Shown here: positions 1 to 6,148 of the stretch, piece after piece
Position numbering within the stretch: the first letter of the stretch is position 1
Layout: each line of letters starts with the position of its first letter
Origin: Planctomycetaceae bacterium
GTDB taxonomy: Bacteria > Planctomycetota > Phycisphaerae > Phycisphaerales > SM1A02
Assembly (NCBI GenBank): GCA_947474205.1
Contig: CANJIC010000022.1
Span: 1-14,915, forward strand
Length of the DNA stretch: 14,915 nucleotides
Reading direction: 5' to 3'
Notes under the pieces: generated by a model
The model's database searches: none
Told to the model about the DNA's origin: nothing
Seen by the model: only the letters and a program-made list of their open reading frames with translations
Position numbers and translations under genes: made by a program

Positions 1-592
1 CATCGGTTGGCATTTTTCCAACCCACTGCGTGCCGTCGCTATGGAAAATAATTTCCTTGTCATGGCACAGTTTGCCAATGGCTGGAATTTCATTGATGGT
101 TCCAATTTCATTGTTGGCCCACATGATGGAAACCAAAATGGTGTCGGGTCGAATTTCTTTGGCGACCATGTCAACGGTGATCACGCCGTCGGCGGGCGGC
201 TGCAAATAGGTGACATCAAAGCCTTCCTTCTGAAGTCGCTTGCATGGATCAAGCACGGCCTTATGTTCGTGCAGCGCGGTGATAATGTGGCCGCGGCTAG
301 TTTGACCTTCTGGATTTTTGGCGTACATGTTGGCCGCGCCCTTGATGGCCAAGTTGTTGCTTTCAGTCGCGCCACTTGTGAAAATAATTTCCTTGGCGTT
401 GGCGCCGATAAGCGCGGCGGATTGCTCGCGCGCTTTCTCAACGGCCTCCTCGGCTTCCCAACCAAAGGCGTGGTTGCGGCTACCGGAATTTCCGTAGGCC
501 TCGGTGAGATACGGAAGCATCACTTCCACCACGCGGGGATCGCAGCGAGTGGTGGAGGCGTTGTCTAAATAAAGTGGTCGTGGTTTTGTCAT
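1..592 (-). CDS. iscS: Cysteine desulfurase, IscS/NifS type (3' end outside window)
   Basis: PLP-dependent class V aminotransferase-fold enzyme that takes sulfur from L-cysteine as a persulfide for Fe-S cluster assembly and tRNA thiolation in the cytoplasm. The visible 197 residues align end to end with the N-terminal half of E. coli IscS from memory. They include the opening YLDNASTT (residues 8-15), GNSGSRNHAFGW (34-45), SGATESNNLAIKGAAN (73-88), the histidine that stacks on PLP in EHKAVLD (His110), NNEIG (160-164) and SDGTQ, with the PLP-contacting Asp186 and Gln189. The PLP lysine and the active-site cysteine loop would lie beyond the window edge, so IscS versus NifS cannot be separated here. 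The ATG at 590-592 gives the expected family start, but no clear Shine-Dalgarno precedes it. It diverges from panC across a 227-nt gap. Confidence 0.95.
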   Translation of the reverse strand, partial: MTKPRPLYLDNASTTRCDPRVVEVMLPYLTEAYGNSGSRNHAFGWEAEEAVEKAREQSAALIGANAKEIIFTSGATESNNLAIKGAANMYAKNPEGQTSRGHIITALHEHKAVLDPCKRLQKEGFDVTYLQPPADGVITVDMVAKEIRPDTILVSIMWANNEIGTINEIPAIGKLCHDKEIIFHSDGTQWVGKMPTD

Positions 593-617
593 GGTGCGGC
601 GCTTCTATTGAATGAAT

Positions 618-632
618 GAAATTCGGAATTTC
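618..632. promoter_or_regulatory. Perfect 7-bp inverted repeat in iscS/panC divergent region
   Basis: GAAATTC and its reverse complement GAATTTC are separated by one base. The centre is about 33 nt upstream of the iscS ATG. A 15-bp near-palindrome in a divergent promoter region is a plausible operator, for example for a regulator of iron-sulfur genes, but no named consensus is matched and chance occurrence is possible. Confidence 0.3.
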
Positions 633-645
633 TGTCTTAAATTAC

Positions 646-662
646 GACCCGTGAATTGGGTC
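646..662. promoter_or_regulatory. Small hairpin/inverted repeat upstream of panC
   Basis: GACCC and GGGTC are separated by a 7-base loop, a 5-bp perfect stem in the divergent iscS/panC region. It could form an RNA hairpin or be a half-site pair. No T-tract follows on either strand, so it does not look like an intrinsic terminator. Confidence 0.2.
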
Positions 663-680
663 TTGTAGTGTAGACAACTT

Positions 681-709
681 TTGCACGAAAGCCAAGAGAA
701 AAATACAGT
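681..709 (+). promoter_or_regulatory. Weak sigma70-like promoter candidate for panC
   Basis: TTGCAC (681-686) and TACAGT (704-709) are separated by 17 bases and match the -35 and -10 consensus at 3/6 and 4/6 positions. If real, transcription would begin near 715, giving a leader of about 100 nt before the chosen panC ATG. The match is weak and could be chance. Confidence 0.2.
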
Positions 710-710
710 T

Positions 711-724
711 TTTGCAAGTGCAAA
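711..724. promoter_or_regulatory. Perfect 6-bp inverted repeat TTTGCA-AG-TGCAAA
   Basis: The two 6-bp arms are separated by two bases, just downstream of the candidate panC promoter. A related single half-site (TTTTGCA) occurs about 30 bp upstream, near 679-685, overlapping the candidate -35. Placement across a possible start of transcription would suit a repressor site, but this is inference from symmetry only. Confidence 0.25.
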
Positions 725-819
725 CATGCATGTCCGCGGGAAATTTTCGCTGGAACAATCTGAAGGGGCCATGCTTGCACGGCGGATTAGAAAGAATCAA
801 AGCCGAGTACCTTCGCCAC

Positions 820-1683
820 ATGCAGATTATTGAACATGCCGAATCGCTTGAGCCTTTGCATGCGTGCGCGTTGGTTCCAACCATGGGCGCGCTGCATGCG
901 GGGCACGCTTCGTTGATTCAGCGAGCGGCGCTCGATGGTCGCCCTGTGGTGGTGAGCCTGTTTGTAAATCCCACGCAGTTTGCGGCGGGTGAAGATTTTT
1001 CAAAGTATCCGCGCACGCTGCAAGCGGATCGCGAATTGTGCCAGGCGGCGGGCGCGGCGGCGATTTTTATTCCAAGCGTGCAAGACATGTATCCGCATGG
1101 CGTGGATGCGGCCAATGCGGAGGCCGCGCAGATGAAGTTGCCGCTTGTGGCAACGCAACCCAAACTAGAGGACGCGCAGCGGCCAACGCATTTTGCGGGC
1201 GTGTGCCAAGTGGTGGCGAAACTGTTTGACATGTGCCAACCCGCCGCCGCCTATTTTGGTGAGAAAGATTTTCAGCAACTGCGCGTGATACAAGACATGG
1301 CGCGGCGCGAAGGCGCGCGTTGGCAAAATCTTGTTGTGCACGCCTGCCCCACCATTCGCGAAAGCGACGGCCTAGCCATGAGCAGTCGAAACCGATATTT
1401 ACAGGCGAATCAGCGGGAAAATGCGCTGGGACTTTCGCGCGCGCTCACGGTCGCTCAAGAAAGCGTGCGCGCCGGCATGGATATTGCGGCGGTGGAAAAT
1501 GAAATGCGTCGCGTGTTGACGCGGCATGAACTTCTAGTTGAGTATGCGGTGATTCGCGCGCACGACACGCTTCTGCCCATTGAGAAATTTGAACCACAAT
1601 TGAAGTCCGGCGCGCGTGCTTTGATTGCCGCGCGTCTTGAAGGCGTTCGATTGATCGACAACGCAAGTTGCTCCGGCGCGTAA
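820..1683 (+). CDS. panC: Pantothenate synthetase (pantoate--beta-alanine ligase)
   Basis: Cytoplasmic enzyme that activates pantoate with ATP and joins it to beta-alanine to give pantothenate, the precursor of coenzyme A. The 287 residues match the usual family length (E. coli 283). Motifs in order: HIGH-type PTMGALHAGH (residues 20-29), FVNPTQF (48-54), PRTLQAD (64-70), GEKDFQQL (147-154), and the KMSKS-equivalent MSSRN (187-191), ending in ARLEGVRLIDNA. The frame stays open upstream to a TTG at 712 and an ATG at 730. The ATG at 820 is chosen because MQIIEHAESL aligns with the family N-terminus; its Shine-Dalgarno is poor (GAG, 12 nt upstream). It is the only plus-strand gene here and converges on the polyprenyl synthetase gene. 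Its last coding bases are duplicated after the stop (1632-1754). Confidence 0.95.
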   Translation: MQIIEHAESLEPLHACALVPTMGALHAGHASLIQRAALDGRPVVVSLFVNPTQFAAGEDFSKYPRTLQADRELCQAAGAAAIFIPSVQDMYPHGVDAANAEAAQMKLPLVATQPKLEDAQRPTHFAGVCQVVAKLFDMCQPAAAYFGEKDFQQLRVIQDMARREGARWQNLVVHACPTIRESDGLAMSSRNRYLQANQRENALGLSRALTVAQESVRAGMDIAAVENEMRRVLTRHELLVEYAVIRAHDTLLPIEKFEPQLKSGARALIAARLEGVRLIDNASCSGA

Positions 1684-1754
1684 GTTGCAACGGCGAGCGT
1701 CTTGAAAATGTTCGATTGATCGACAACGCAAATAACGTCAGCGCGCATGTTGCG
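1632..1754 (+). repeat. Diverged tandem duplication of the panC 3' end
   Basis: A segment coding for the PanC C-terminus (1632-1667) recurs at 1697-1732, offset 65 bp. Only the three bases of one codon (ggc to aat) and the final base differ. Between the copies, a shorter element of the form AAGTTGCnnCGGCG occurs twice (1665-1678 and 1682-1695, offset 17 bp). After the second copy a degraded version of the following bases continues to about 1754. The offset of 65 is not a multiple of three, so the second copy is in another frame. In that frame it still reads R-L-E-N-V-R-L-I-D-N-A and stays open to about 1813. The rest of the convergent gap (1755-1847) shows no convincing intrinsic terminator. 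Confidence 0.85.
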
Positions 1755-1847
1755 CATGCCCAAGGCAAACTTGGCGAAGATTTGATTACACAGAAACTTT
1801 TTATACGCGCATGAAAGTTGTCGGCGCATACAAGCGCGCGATTGCAA

Positions 1848-2855
1848 TTATCGATCGCGGCGGATGACTTCCATGGCCAACTCTTGCAACAGCAATTTCA
1901 CTTGCCCCTCTGGAAGAAGAGCGAGCGATTCTTGCGCGGAGCGGATCATATTTTCCGCAACCTCTTGCGCGGCCACAATCGATCCCGCCTTGTTCATGCG
2001 GCGCACCAATTCAACACCGTCGCGCGATTCAATCACATTAATGGCGTCAACGCGCGATGAACCAACGCAGTCACGCAAATACAAAATCAGCGGCAGCGTG
2101 GCTTTGCCCTTGAGCAAATCGCAACCCAATGTTTTGCCCACCACGCTTGCATCGCCAGTGAAATCCAGAATGTCGTCTTGAATTTGAAATGCAACACCAG
2201 TGTGCTGGCCATACATGCCGAGCGCTTTTTGAATTTCCTCGCTGGCACCCGACAATTTGGCGCCAAGTTGGCAACAGGTGGACACCAACGCCGCGGTTTT
2301 GCGCTTCACAATTTCTAAATAGGTGCACTCGTCCAAGCACACATCCTCGCGGCGGCTGAGTTGCAGCAACTCGCCCTCGCACAGGGTGTTTGTGGTGTGT
2401 CCAAACACAACATTCAATGATGGGTCGCCAATCAGCGAGCACAAATGAAACGCGTTTGAAATGAGCCAATCACCAAGCATGACGGCGGTCTCATTGCCGC
2501 GCAATGAATTAATCGTGGCGCCGCGGCGGCGCGTATCGGCCTCATCTAGAACATCGTCATGCACCAGCGTGGCCATGTGGATCATTTCAGAAACTGCAGC
2601 CGCCATTTTGTGATTGCGCGAAAGAGCGGCTTCGTCCTCGCGGCCAGTTGCCGCCAAACCTGAAAGCAAGAGCAGCGTTGGACGCAACATTTTCCCGCGA
2701 TAGCGCTCCACATGACGCGCGAGTTCATTTACGGCAGGCAAATCACTGCGCAATTGGCGGCGAAAAATTTCTTCCACTTCTTGAAGGGCTCCCGCCACTA
2801 TTCCAGCGGCAGGCGCGCGGCGCCAAGCGGGCGCGAGTATTGCGAACGGATGCAT
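1848..2855 (-). CDS. Long-chain polyprenyl diphosphate synthase
   Basis: Trans-prenyltransferase of the FPP/GGPP synthase fold that condenses IPP with allylic diphosphates, most likely making the side chain of a menaquinone or ubiquinone. The 335-residue protein carries GKMLRP (residues 54-59), the first aspartate-rich motif DDVLDEADTRRRG (100-112), GDWL (128-131), KTAAL (186-190), the second motif as QDDILDF (226-232) and GKTLGCDLLKGK (240-251). The first motif is of the DDxxD type with a downstream arginine pair, as in octaprenyl/heptaprenyl synthases. Chain length cannot be read reliably from sequence alone, so no symbol is given (ispB or hepT-like). In-frame stops close upstream limit the start to 2855; no clear Shine-Dalgarno is seen. 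It lies 62 nt after the methyltransferase gene and is likely last in that unit. Confidence 0.93.
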   Translation of the reverse strand: MHPFAILAPAWRRAPAAGIVAGALQEVEEIFRRQLRSDLPAVNELARHVERYRGKMLRPTLLLLSGLAATGREDEAALSRNHKMAAAVSEMIHMATLVHDDVLDEADTRRRGATINSLRGNETAVMLGDWLISNAFHLCSLIGDPSLNVVFGHTTNTLCEGELLQLSRREDVCLDECTYLEIVKRKTAALVSTCCQLGAKLSGASEEIQKALGMYGQHTGVAFQIQDDILDFTGDASVVGKTLGCDLLKGKATLPLILYLRDCVGSSRVDAINVIESRDGVELVRRMNKAGSIVAAQEVAENMIRSAQESLALLPEGQVKLLLQELAMEVIRRDR

Positions 2856-2917
2856 TGGGAAGACTTTAGGCGAAGTTGCCGTTCATTTCCTGTTGTTGAT
2901 TTACATAATTTTGCATT

Positions 2918-3892
2918 TTATTTTTCAGCGGCGATGTAGGCAATCCAGCCGGCGCATGCCTCGCCTTGCGTGGCCTTGCGGAAAATTCCATTGCCGCCGC
3001 CGGTGGCGTGATCGGTGCCTTCCCAATACACGGTACTGCGTTGAAAGCCCGCGTCGGCGAGCAATTCCTGCAACTCCGCAATGGTCCACAATCGCCAATC
3101 GTAGGTAAAAGCCTTGCGAATCTGCGTGCCGTCTGGAAACTTAAAGTGAATGTGGTTCAACACCTCGCCCGAAATGGGGTTGTACTTGGCGGTGTCCCAT
3201 ATATAGGTGAAGCCGTCCAAATTGCGCTCCTCATTTTGCTCGGAGAAACTTTCGTAGCCGCCGTAGCAGTCCAGGAAAAAAACGCCGTCTTTTTTCAGGC
3301 GCGTGCGCGCGAATTTAAAATAGCGCAACAGTTCCGCGCGCTTTTTAAATATGTAATACGAGAAGTTGAACGCGGCCACCACATCAACTAAGTCGCCCTT
3401 GTGTGAAAGCACATTTCCTTGCACGGTGTGCAAGCGTTTGTGCGCGCCAGGCGACAATTGTTGCTTGCGACGCGCCGCGCCCCATGCAAGCACGGATGGA
3501 TCAAGGTCAACACCATACGCGTGATTGGTCGCGCGACGAATCACCCACGCGCTTGAGAGAATGTGCGTGCCACAAAAGTCCTCGCGAAATGTGGCGGGCA
3601 ATCGATTGGTGATGGACTTGAACACCTTGTCCATGAACTCAACCTCCTCCGTTGGAGTTTGCACCGCCAATTCGTACAGTTCATGGCGGTCACTGGTGGC
3701 CGCGGTGCGCCAACCATTTTTACGCGCGGGTTTCGCGGCTGGTTTCTTCTTTAATTTTTCCAAGGCATTGACCGAAGCTTTAGCGCCGGAATTGGCCGCA
3801 ACTTTTGCCGCGCCCTTGCCTAGCGCCTTGGCGCGCAACAATGTGCTAGTGGAATTTTTTACGCGTGGATGATTCATTTCTATAACGGACAT
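2918..3892 (-). CDS. Class I SAM-dependent methyltransferase with Lys/Ala-rich N-terminal tail
   Basis: Predicted methyltransferase of unknown substrate, 324 residues. A Rossmann methyltransferase core starts near residue 98. It shows REDFCGTHILSSAW (residues 103-116) in the SAM-binding loop position, the acidic strand end GVDLD (127-131), DVVAAFNFSYYIF (170-182) at the motif IV position and FFLDCYGGYES (205-215). The first 60 residues are low complexity, rich in Ala and Lys (residues 20-60 resemble a histone H1-like tail), and would be disordered and positively charged. The C-terminal part (about 255-324) is unique to the subfamily. Start 3892 is the longest option; an ATG at 3877 is also possible, and neither has a good ribosome site. 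It follows the VTT gene by 12 nt, so they are probably cotranscribed. The substrate could be a small molecule or a protein; nothing decides this. Confidence 0.85.
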   Translation of the reverse strand: MSVIEMNHPRVKNSTSTLLRAKALGKGAAKVAANSGAKASVNALEKLKKKPAAKPARKNGWRTAATSDRHELYELAVQTPTEEVEFMDKVFKSITNRLPATFREDFCGTHILSSAWVIRRATNHAYGVDLDPSVLAWGAARRKQQLSPGAHKRLHTVQGNVLSHKGDLVDVVAAFNFSYYIFKKRAELLRYFKFARTRLKKDGVFFLDCYGGYESFSEQNEERNLDGFTYIWDTAKYNPISGEVLNHIHFKFPDGTQIRKAFTYDWRLWTIAELQELLADAGFQRSTVYWEGTDHATGGGNGIFRKATQGEACAGWIAYIAAEK

Positions 3893-3904
3893 GGGTGAAG
3901 CAAG

Positions 3905-4675
3905 TTAGCGAATTGCGGTGGCTTCGTCACGCAAGGCGCGGTCAAGCGCGGCGCGCGCAACCCAACCAATGACCGCTAGCGTAACTATGAAAATGACGAT
4001 GCCCACAATCACAGCCATATATCCCTGATTTTTGGCTAGTGTTTGAATATCGGTGGCGCCCGTGGCGGAAGCCGAAGCTGCCATAAAGCACGCAAAAAAT
4101 GTTCGCGGCGCAATGCCCACTGAGGATCCGATTAAAAATTCTGTCCAGCCCGCGCCGCAAGCCGCAAGCACCAAGTTGGTCACGGCAAACGGTCCACTTG
4201 GTGAAAGGCGAATCAACGCAATAATGCCCGTGGCTTTGAACGCATGTTCCTCAAGAATTGTTTTACGAATAATGCGCCAACGCTTGCGCGAGTCAATCCA
4301 CGTTGCGACATGATCCGAGCACACCAATTTACTAATGCCAAAACCAATCGTGCTGCCGCCCAAATATCCGACGGCACACGCGGCGAAACCAAGCTCAACA
4401 CCGAAGACCCAACCGCCAACAATGGTGGCAGCGTATGTTGGCAAGACACCAAGGCCCGTCAACACCGCGTAGCTTGCCGCAAAAATTATGGCGGCCTTGA
4501 AGTCTTCGCCACCAAGCCATTCATGTGCGGAGTTAATGTTGGCCAACAAAATCAGTCCGCACGTTAAAGGCAAAACGCACCACACGATGAACAAAACAAA
4601 ACCTCCGCGCATGCCGCTGGGAAGCGTCTGAAAAAATTGCTTCCACGCGAATGGCGGAGGTGATTGCGTTGTCAT
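3905..4675 (-). CDS. TVP38/TMEM64 (VTT-domain, DedA-superfamily) membrane protein
   Basis: Integral inner-membrane protein of 256 residues in the SNARE-associated/DedA superfamily, whose members include scramblases and putative lipid or ion transporters; the substrate here is unknown. Hydrophobic segments lie at about residues 24-46, 60-78, 81-103, 105-118 (re-entrant, GYLGGSTIGFGISK), 147-172, 176-203 and 219-241. The family signature appears as GWVFG in the first half and as RLSPSGPFAVTN (156-167), the Arg/Pro re-entrant loop that defines VTT proteins. The N-terminus (1-20) is proline-rich and cytoplasmic, and the C-terminus is charged. It starts 15 nt after the icd stop codon and ends 12 nt before the methyltransferase start, so it sits inside an operon. 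Its role beside icd is not evident. Confidence 0.88.
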   Translation of the reverse strand: MTTQSPPPFAWKQFFQTLPSGMRGGFVLFIVWCVLPLTCGLILLANINSAHEWLGGEDFKAAIIFAASYAVLTGLGVLPTYAATIVGGWVFGVELGFAACAVGYLGGSTIGFGISKLVCSDHVATWIDSRKRWRIIRKTILEEHAFKATGIIALIRLSPSGPFAVTNLVLAACGAGWTEFLIGSSVGIAPRTFFACFMAASASATGATDIQTLAKNQGYMAVIVGIVIFIVTLAVIGWVARAALDRALRDEATAIR

Positions 4676-4690
4676 TGAATCAATGGCGAT

Positions 4691-6085
4691 TTACGCCGTA
4701 ACCGCCACGCGCGCGTCCATGTGACGAATGATTTCGTGGGCAAATTCAGAGCATTTCACCTTGCGCGCGCCCTCCATCAAGCGATGGAAATCGTACGTGA
4801 CGGTGCGCGCCGTGATGGCCGCGTCCATTCCAGAAATGATCAAGTCGGCGGCCTCGCTCCAACCCATATAGCGCAGCATCATTTCGCCGGACAAAATCAC
4901 GCTGCCTGGATTCACTTGATCCAAGTTGGCGTACTTGGGCGCGGTGCCGTGCGTTGCTTCGAAAATGGCGTGACCTGTGATCTCATTAATGTTGGCGCCT
5001 GGCGCGATGCCAATACCACCCACTTGCGCCGCAAGCGCGTCGGACAAATAGTCGCCGTTCAAATTCATGGTTGCGATCACGTCAAAATCTTTGGCGCGCG
5101 TGAGCACTTGTTGCAACGTGATGTCGGCGATGGAATCTTTAATGAGCAACTTGCTCTTCCACTTTCCGCCGCCATGCGTCGCCGCCAACTTCATGGCCAC
5201 ATCAATCTCGGCGCGAATCTTGCCTTGTTGATCTGGCGTCATCATGTCGTAGCCCGGATCGATCATCTTGGCGTTGGCCTCGGTGGTCAGCTCGGCGTTG
5301 GCATCCTTGTTTCCAAAGATCCACGTCTCGCGCTCGCTCACGGTTTCATTGCGGAATTCCTTGGCCGCAAGCGCGTAGGCCCAATCCTTAAATGCACCCT
5401 CGGTGAACTTCATGATGTTGCCCTTATGCACAATTGTCAGGCTTTTTCGCTTCTCTTTCAGCGCGTACTTGATTGCGCTGCGGACAAGGCGCTCGGTGCC
5501 GTCCTTGGAAATTGGCTTAATGCCAATGCCGCTCGTTTCTGGAAAACGGATTTTTTTAAACTGCTCTGGAAACGCCAACTTGAAAGCATCCATAAATTTC
5601 TTGGCGTCAGGCGAGCCTTCCTTAAATTCAATGCCGGCGTAAATGTCCTCGGTGTTCTCGCGGAAGATCACGGCGTTCACATCTTCGGGCTTCTTCACTG
5701 GACTTGGCACGCCCTTGAAGTAGCGCACGGGTCGCAAACAAACATAGAGATCAAGTTTCTGACGCAGCGCGACGTTCAGACTGCTAATGCCGCCACCGAT
5801 TGGAGTGGTGAGCGGACCCTTGATGCCAACAAGCATGTCGCGGAACGCGGTCAGCGTTTCTTCTGGCAACCATGAACCAGTTTTGTTGAAGGCTTTTTCG
5901 CCGGCGAGAACTTCGTGCCAGTGGATCTTGCGCTTGCCGCCGTAGGCTTTTTCAACCGCGGCGTCGAACACCATTTGACTGGCCTTCCAAATGTCGGGGC
6001 CGGTTCCGTCGCCTTCGATAAATGGAATGAATGGTTGATCTGGAACTTGAAGTCCGGCGGTGGTCATTTGAATTTTGCTTGGCAT
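4691..6085 (-). CDS. icd: NADP-dependent isocitrate dehydrogenase
   Basis: TCA-cycle enzyme that oxidatively decarboxylates isocitrate to 2-oxoglutarate in the cytoplasm, 464 residues from the chosen ATG. Isocitrate-binding SSLNVALRQ (residues 101-109) includes Ser102, the equivalent of the AceK-phosphorylated Ser113 of E. coli, with Arg108, Arg118 and Arg142. Tyr149 and Lys221 ([12 protein letters not shown]) are the catalytic pair, and Asp345 and Asp349 in [12 protein letters not shown] bind metal. NADP preference is supported by Lys384-Tyr385 in THGTAPKYA and by Tyr431 and Arg435 in [10 protein letters not shown]. Compared with E. coli Icd, about 47 extra residues lie in 245-314. Start 6085 is preferred over 6103 because GGAG lies 7 nt upstream. 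A downstream VTT gene follows 15 nt after the stop. Confidence 0.96.
   Translation of the reverse strand: MPSKIQMTTAGLQVPDQPFIPFIEGDGTGPDIWKASQMVFDAAVEKAYGGKRKIHWHEVLAGEKAFNKTGSWLPEETLTAFRDMLVGIKGPLTTPIGGGISSLNVALRQKLDLYVCLRPVRYFKGVPSPVKKPEDVNAVIFRENTEDIYAGIEFKEGSPDAKKFMDAFKLAFPEQFKKIRFPETSGIGIKPISKDGTERLVRSAIKYALKEKRKSLTIVHKGNIMKFTEGAFKDWAYALAAKEFRNETVSERETWIFGNKDANAELTTEANAKMIDPGYDMMTPDQQGKIRAEIDVAMKLAATHGGGKWKSKLLIKDSIADITLQQVLTRAKDFDVIATMNLNGDYLSDALAAQVGGIGIAPGANINEITGHAIFEATHGTAPKYANLDQVNPGSVILSGEMMLRYMGWSEAADLIISGMDAAITARTVTYDFHRLMEGARKVKCSEFAHEIIRHMDARVAVTA
5144..5353 (-). other. Icd insertion segment relative to E. coli Icd
   Basis: These bases code for residues 245-314 of Icd, about 70 residues, where E. 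coli Icd has about 23 between the EEF helix and I-K-D-x-I-A-D. The segment is charged and contains [20 protein letters not shown], so it is probably helical and surface-exposed. I recall similar insertions in some other bacterial NADP-Icd proteins, so this is likely a subfamily trait rather than a local event. Confidence 0.6.
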
Positions 6086-6092
6086 TGGGGTT

Positions 6093-6096
6093 CTCC
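6093..6096 (-). promoter_or_regulatory. Shine-Dalgarno GGAG that fixes the icd start
   Basis: GGAG on the minus strand lies 7 nt before the ATG at 6083-6085. It overlaps the sixth and seventh codons counted from the alternative upstream ATG at 6103 and so argues for the shorter 464-residue protein. Confidence 0.7.
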
Positions 6097-6108
6097 ATTT
6101 CAATAAAG

Positions 6109-6121
6109 GTAAATATTTTAC
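6109..6121. promoter_or_regulatory. AT-rich near-palindrome upstream of icd, possible -10 region
   Basis: The 13-bp sequence has 5-bp self-complementary arms (GTAAA and TTTAC). On the minus strand it contains TAAAAT, a 5/6 match to a -10 box, about 30 nt before the icd start. No matching -35 is seen at 17 bp, so promoter status is uncertain. Confidence 0.25.
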
Positions 6122-6123
6122 GG

Positions 6124-6143
6124 CGAGTGATTTAAATTACTCG
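6124..6143. promoter_or_regulatory. 20-bp near-palindrome between lipoprotein gene and icd
   Basis: CGAGT and ACTCG arms enclose the self-complementary ATTTAAAT, with a single mismatched pair, centred at 6133/6134. It lies just past the lipoprotein stop codon and about 40 nt upstream of the icd ATG. It could be an operator for icd or a weak transcription attenuator. The AT-rich centre and lack of a T-tract argue against a strong terminator. Confidence 0.35.
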
Positions 6144-6148
6144 ATGAT

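Noticed and set aside
41..568. 175-codon plus-strand open frame opposite iscS
   Set aside because: The minus strand codes for a near-textbook IscS N-terminus over the same bases.
712..819. N-terminal extension of PanC from TTG 712 or ATG 730
   Set aside because: The family begins at the M-Q-I-I-E-type strand coded from 820, and the extra residues resemble nothing in PanC. It cannot be fully excluded because the 820 ribosome site is weak.
1755..1847. Intrinsic terminator between panC and the polyprenyl synthetase gene
   Set aside because: A CCAAG/CTTGG stem near 1761-1775 is only 5 bp and the T-run near 1797-1802 is too far from it to form a standard terminator.
2866..2916. 16-codon minus-strand mini-ORF between the methyltransferase and polyprenyl synthetase genes
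   Set aside because: It has no good ribosome site and no attenuator-like codon run, and lies in a short AT-rich gap where such frames arise by chance.
4721..5875. 384-codon plus-strand open frame opposite icd
   Set aside because: It is a mirror frame of a highly conserved minus-strand gene; its translation shows no recognisable domain.
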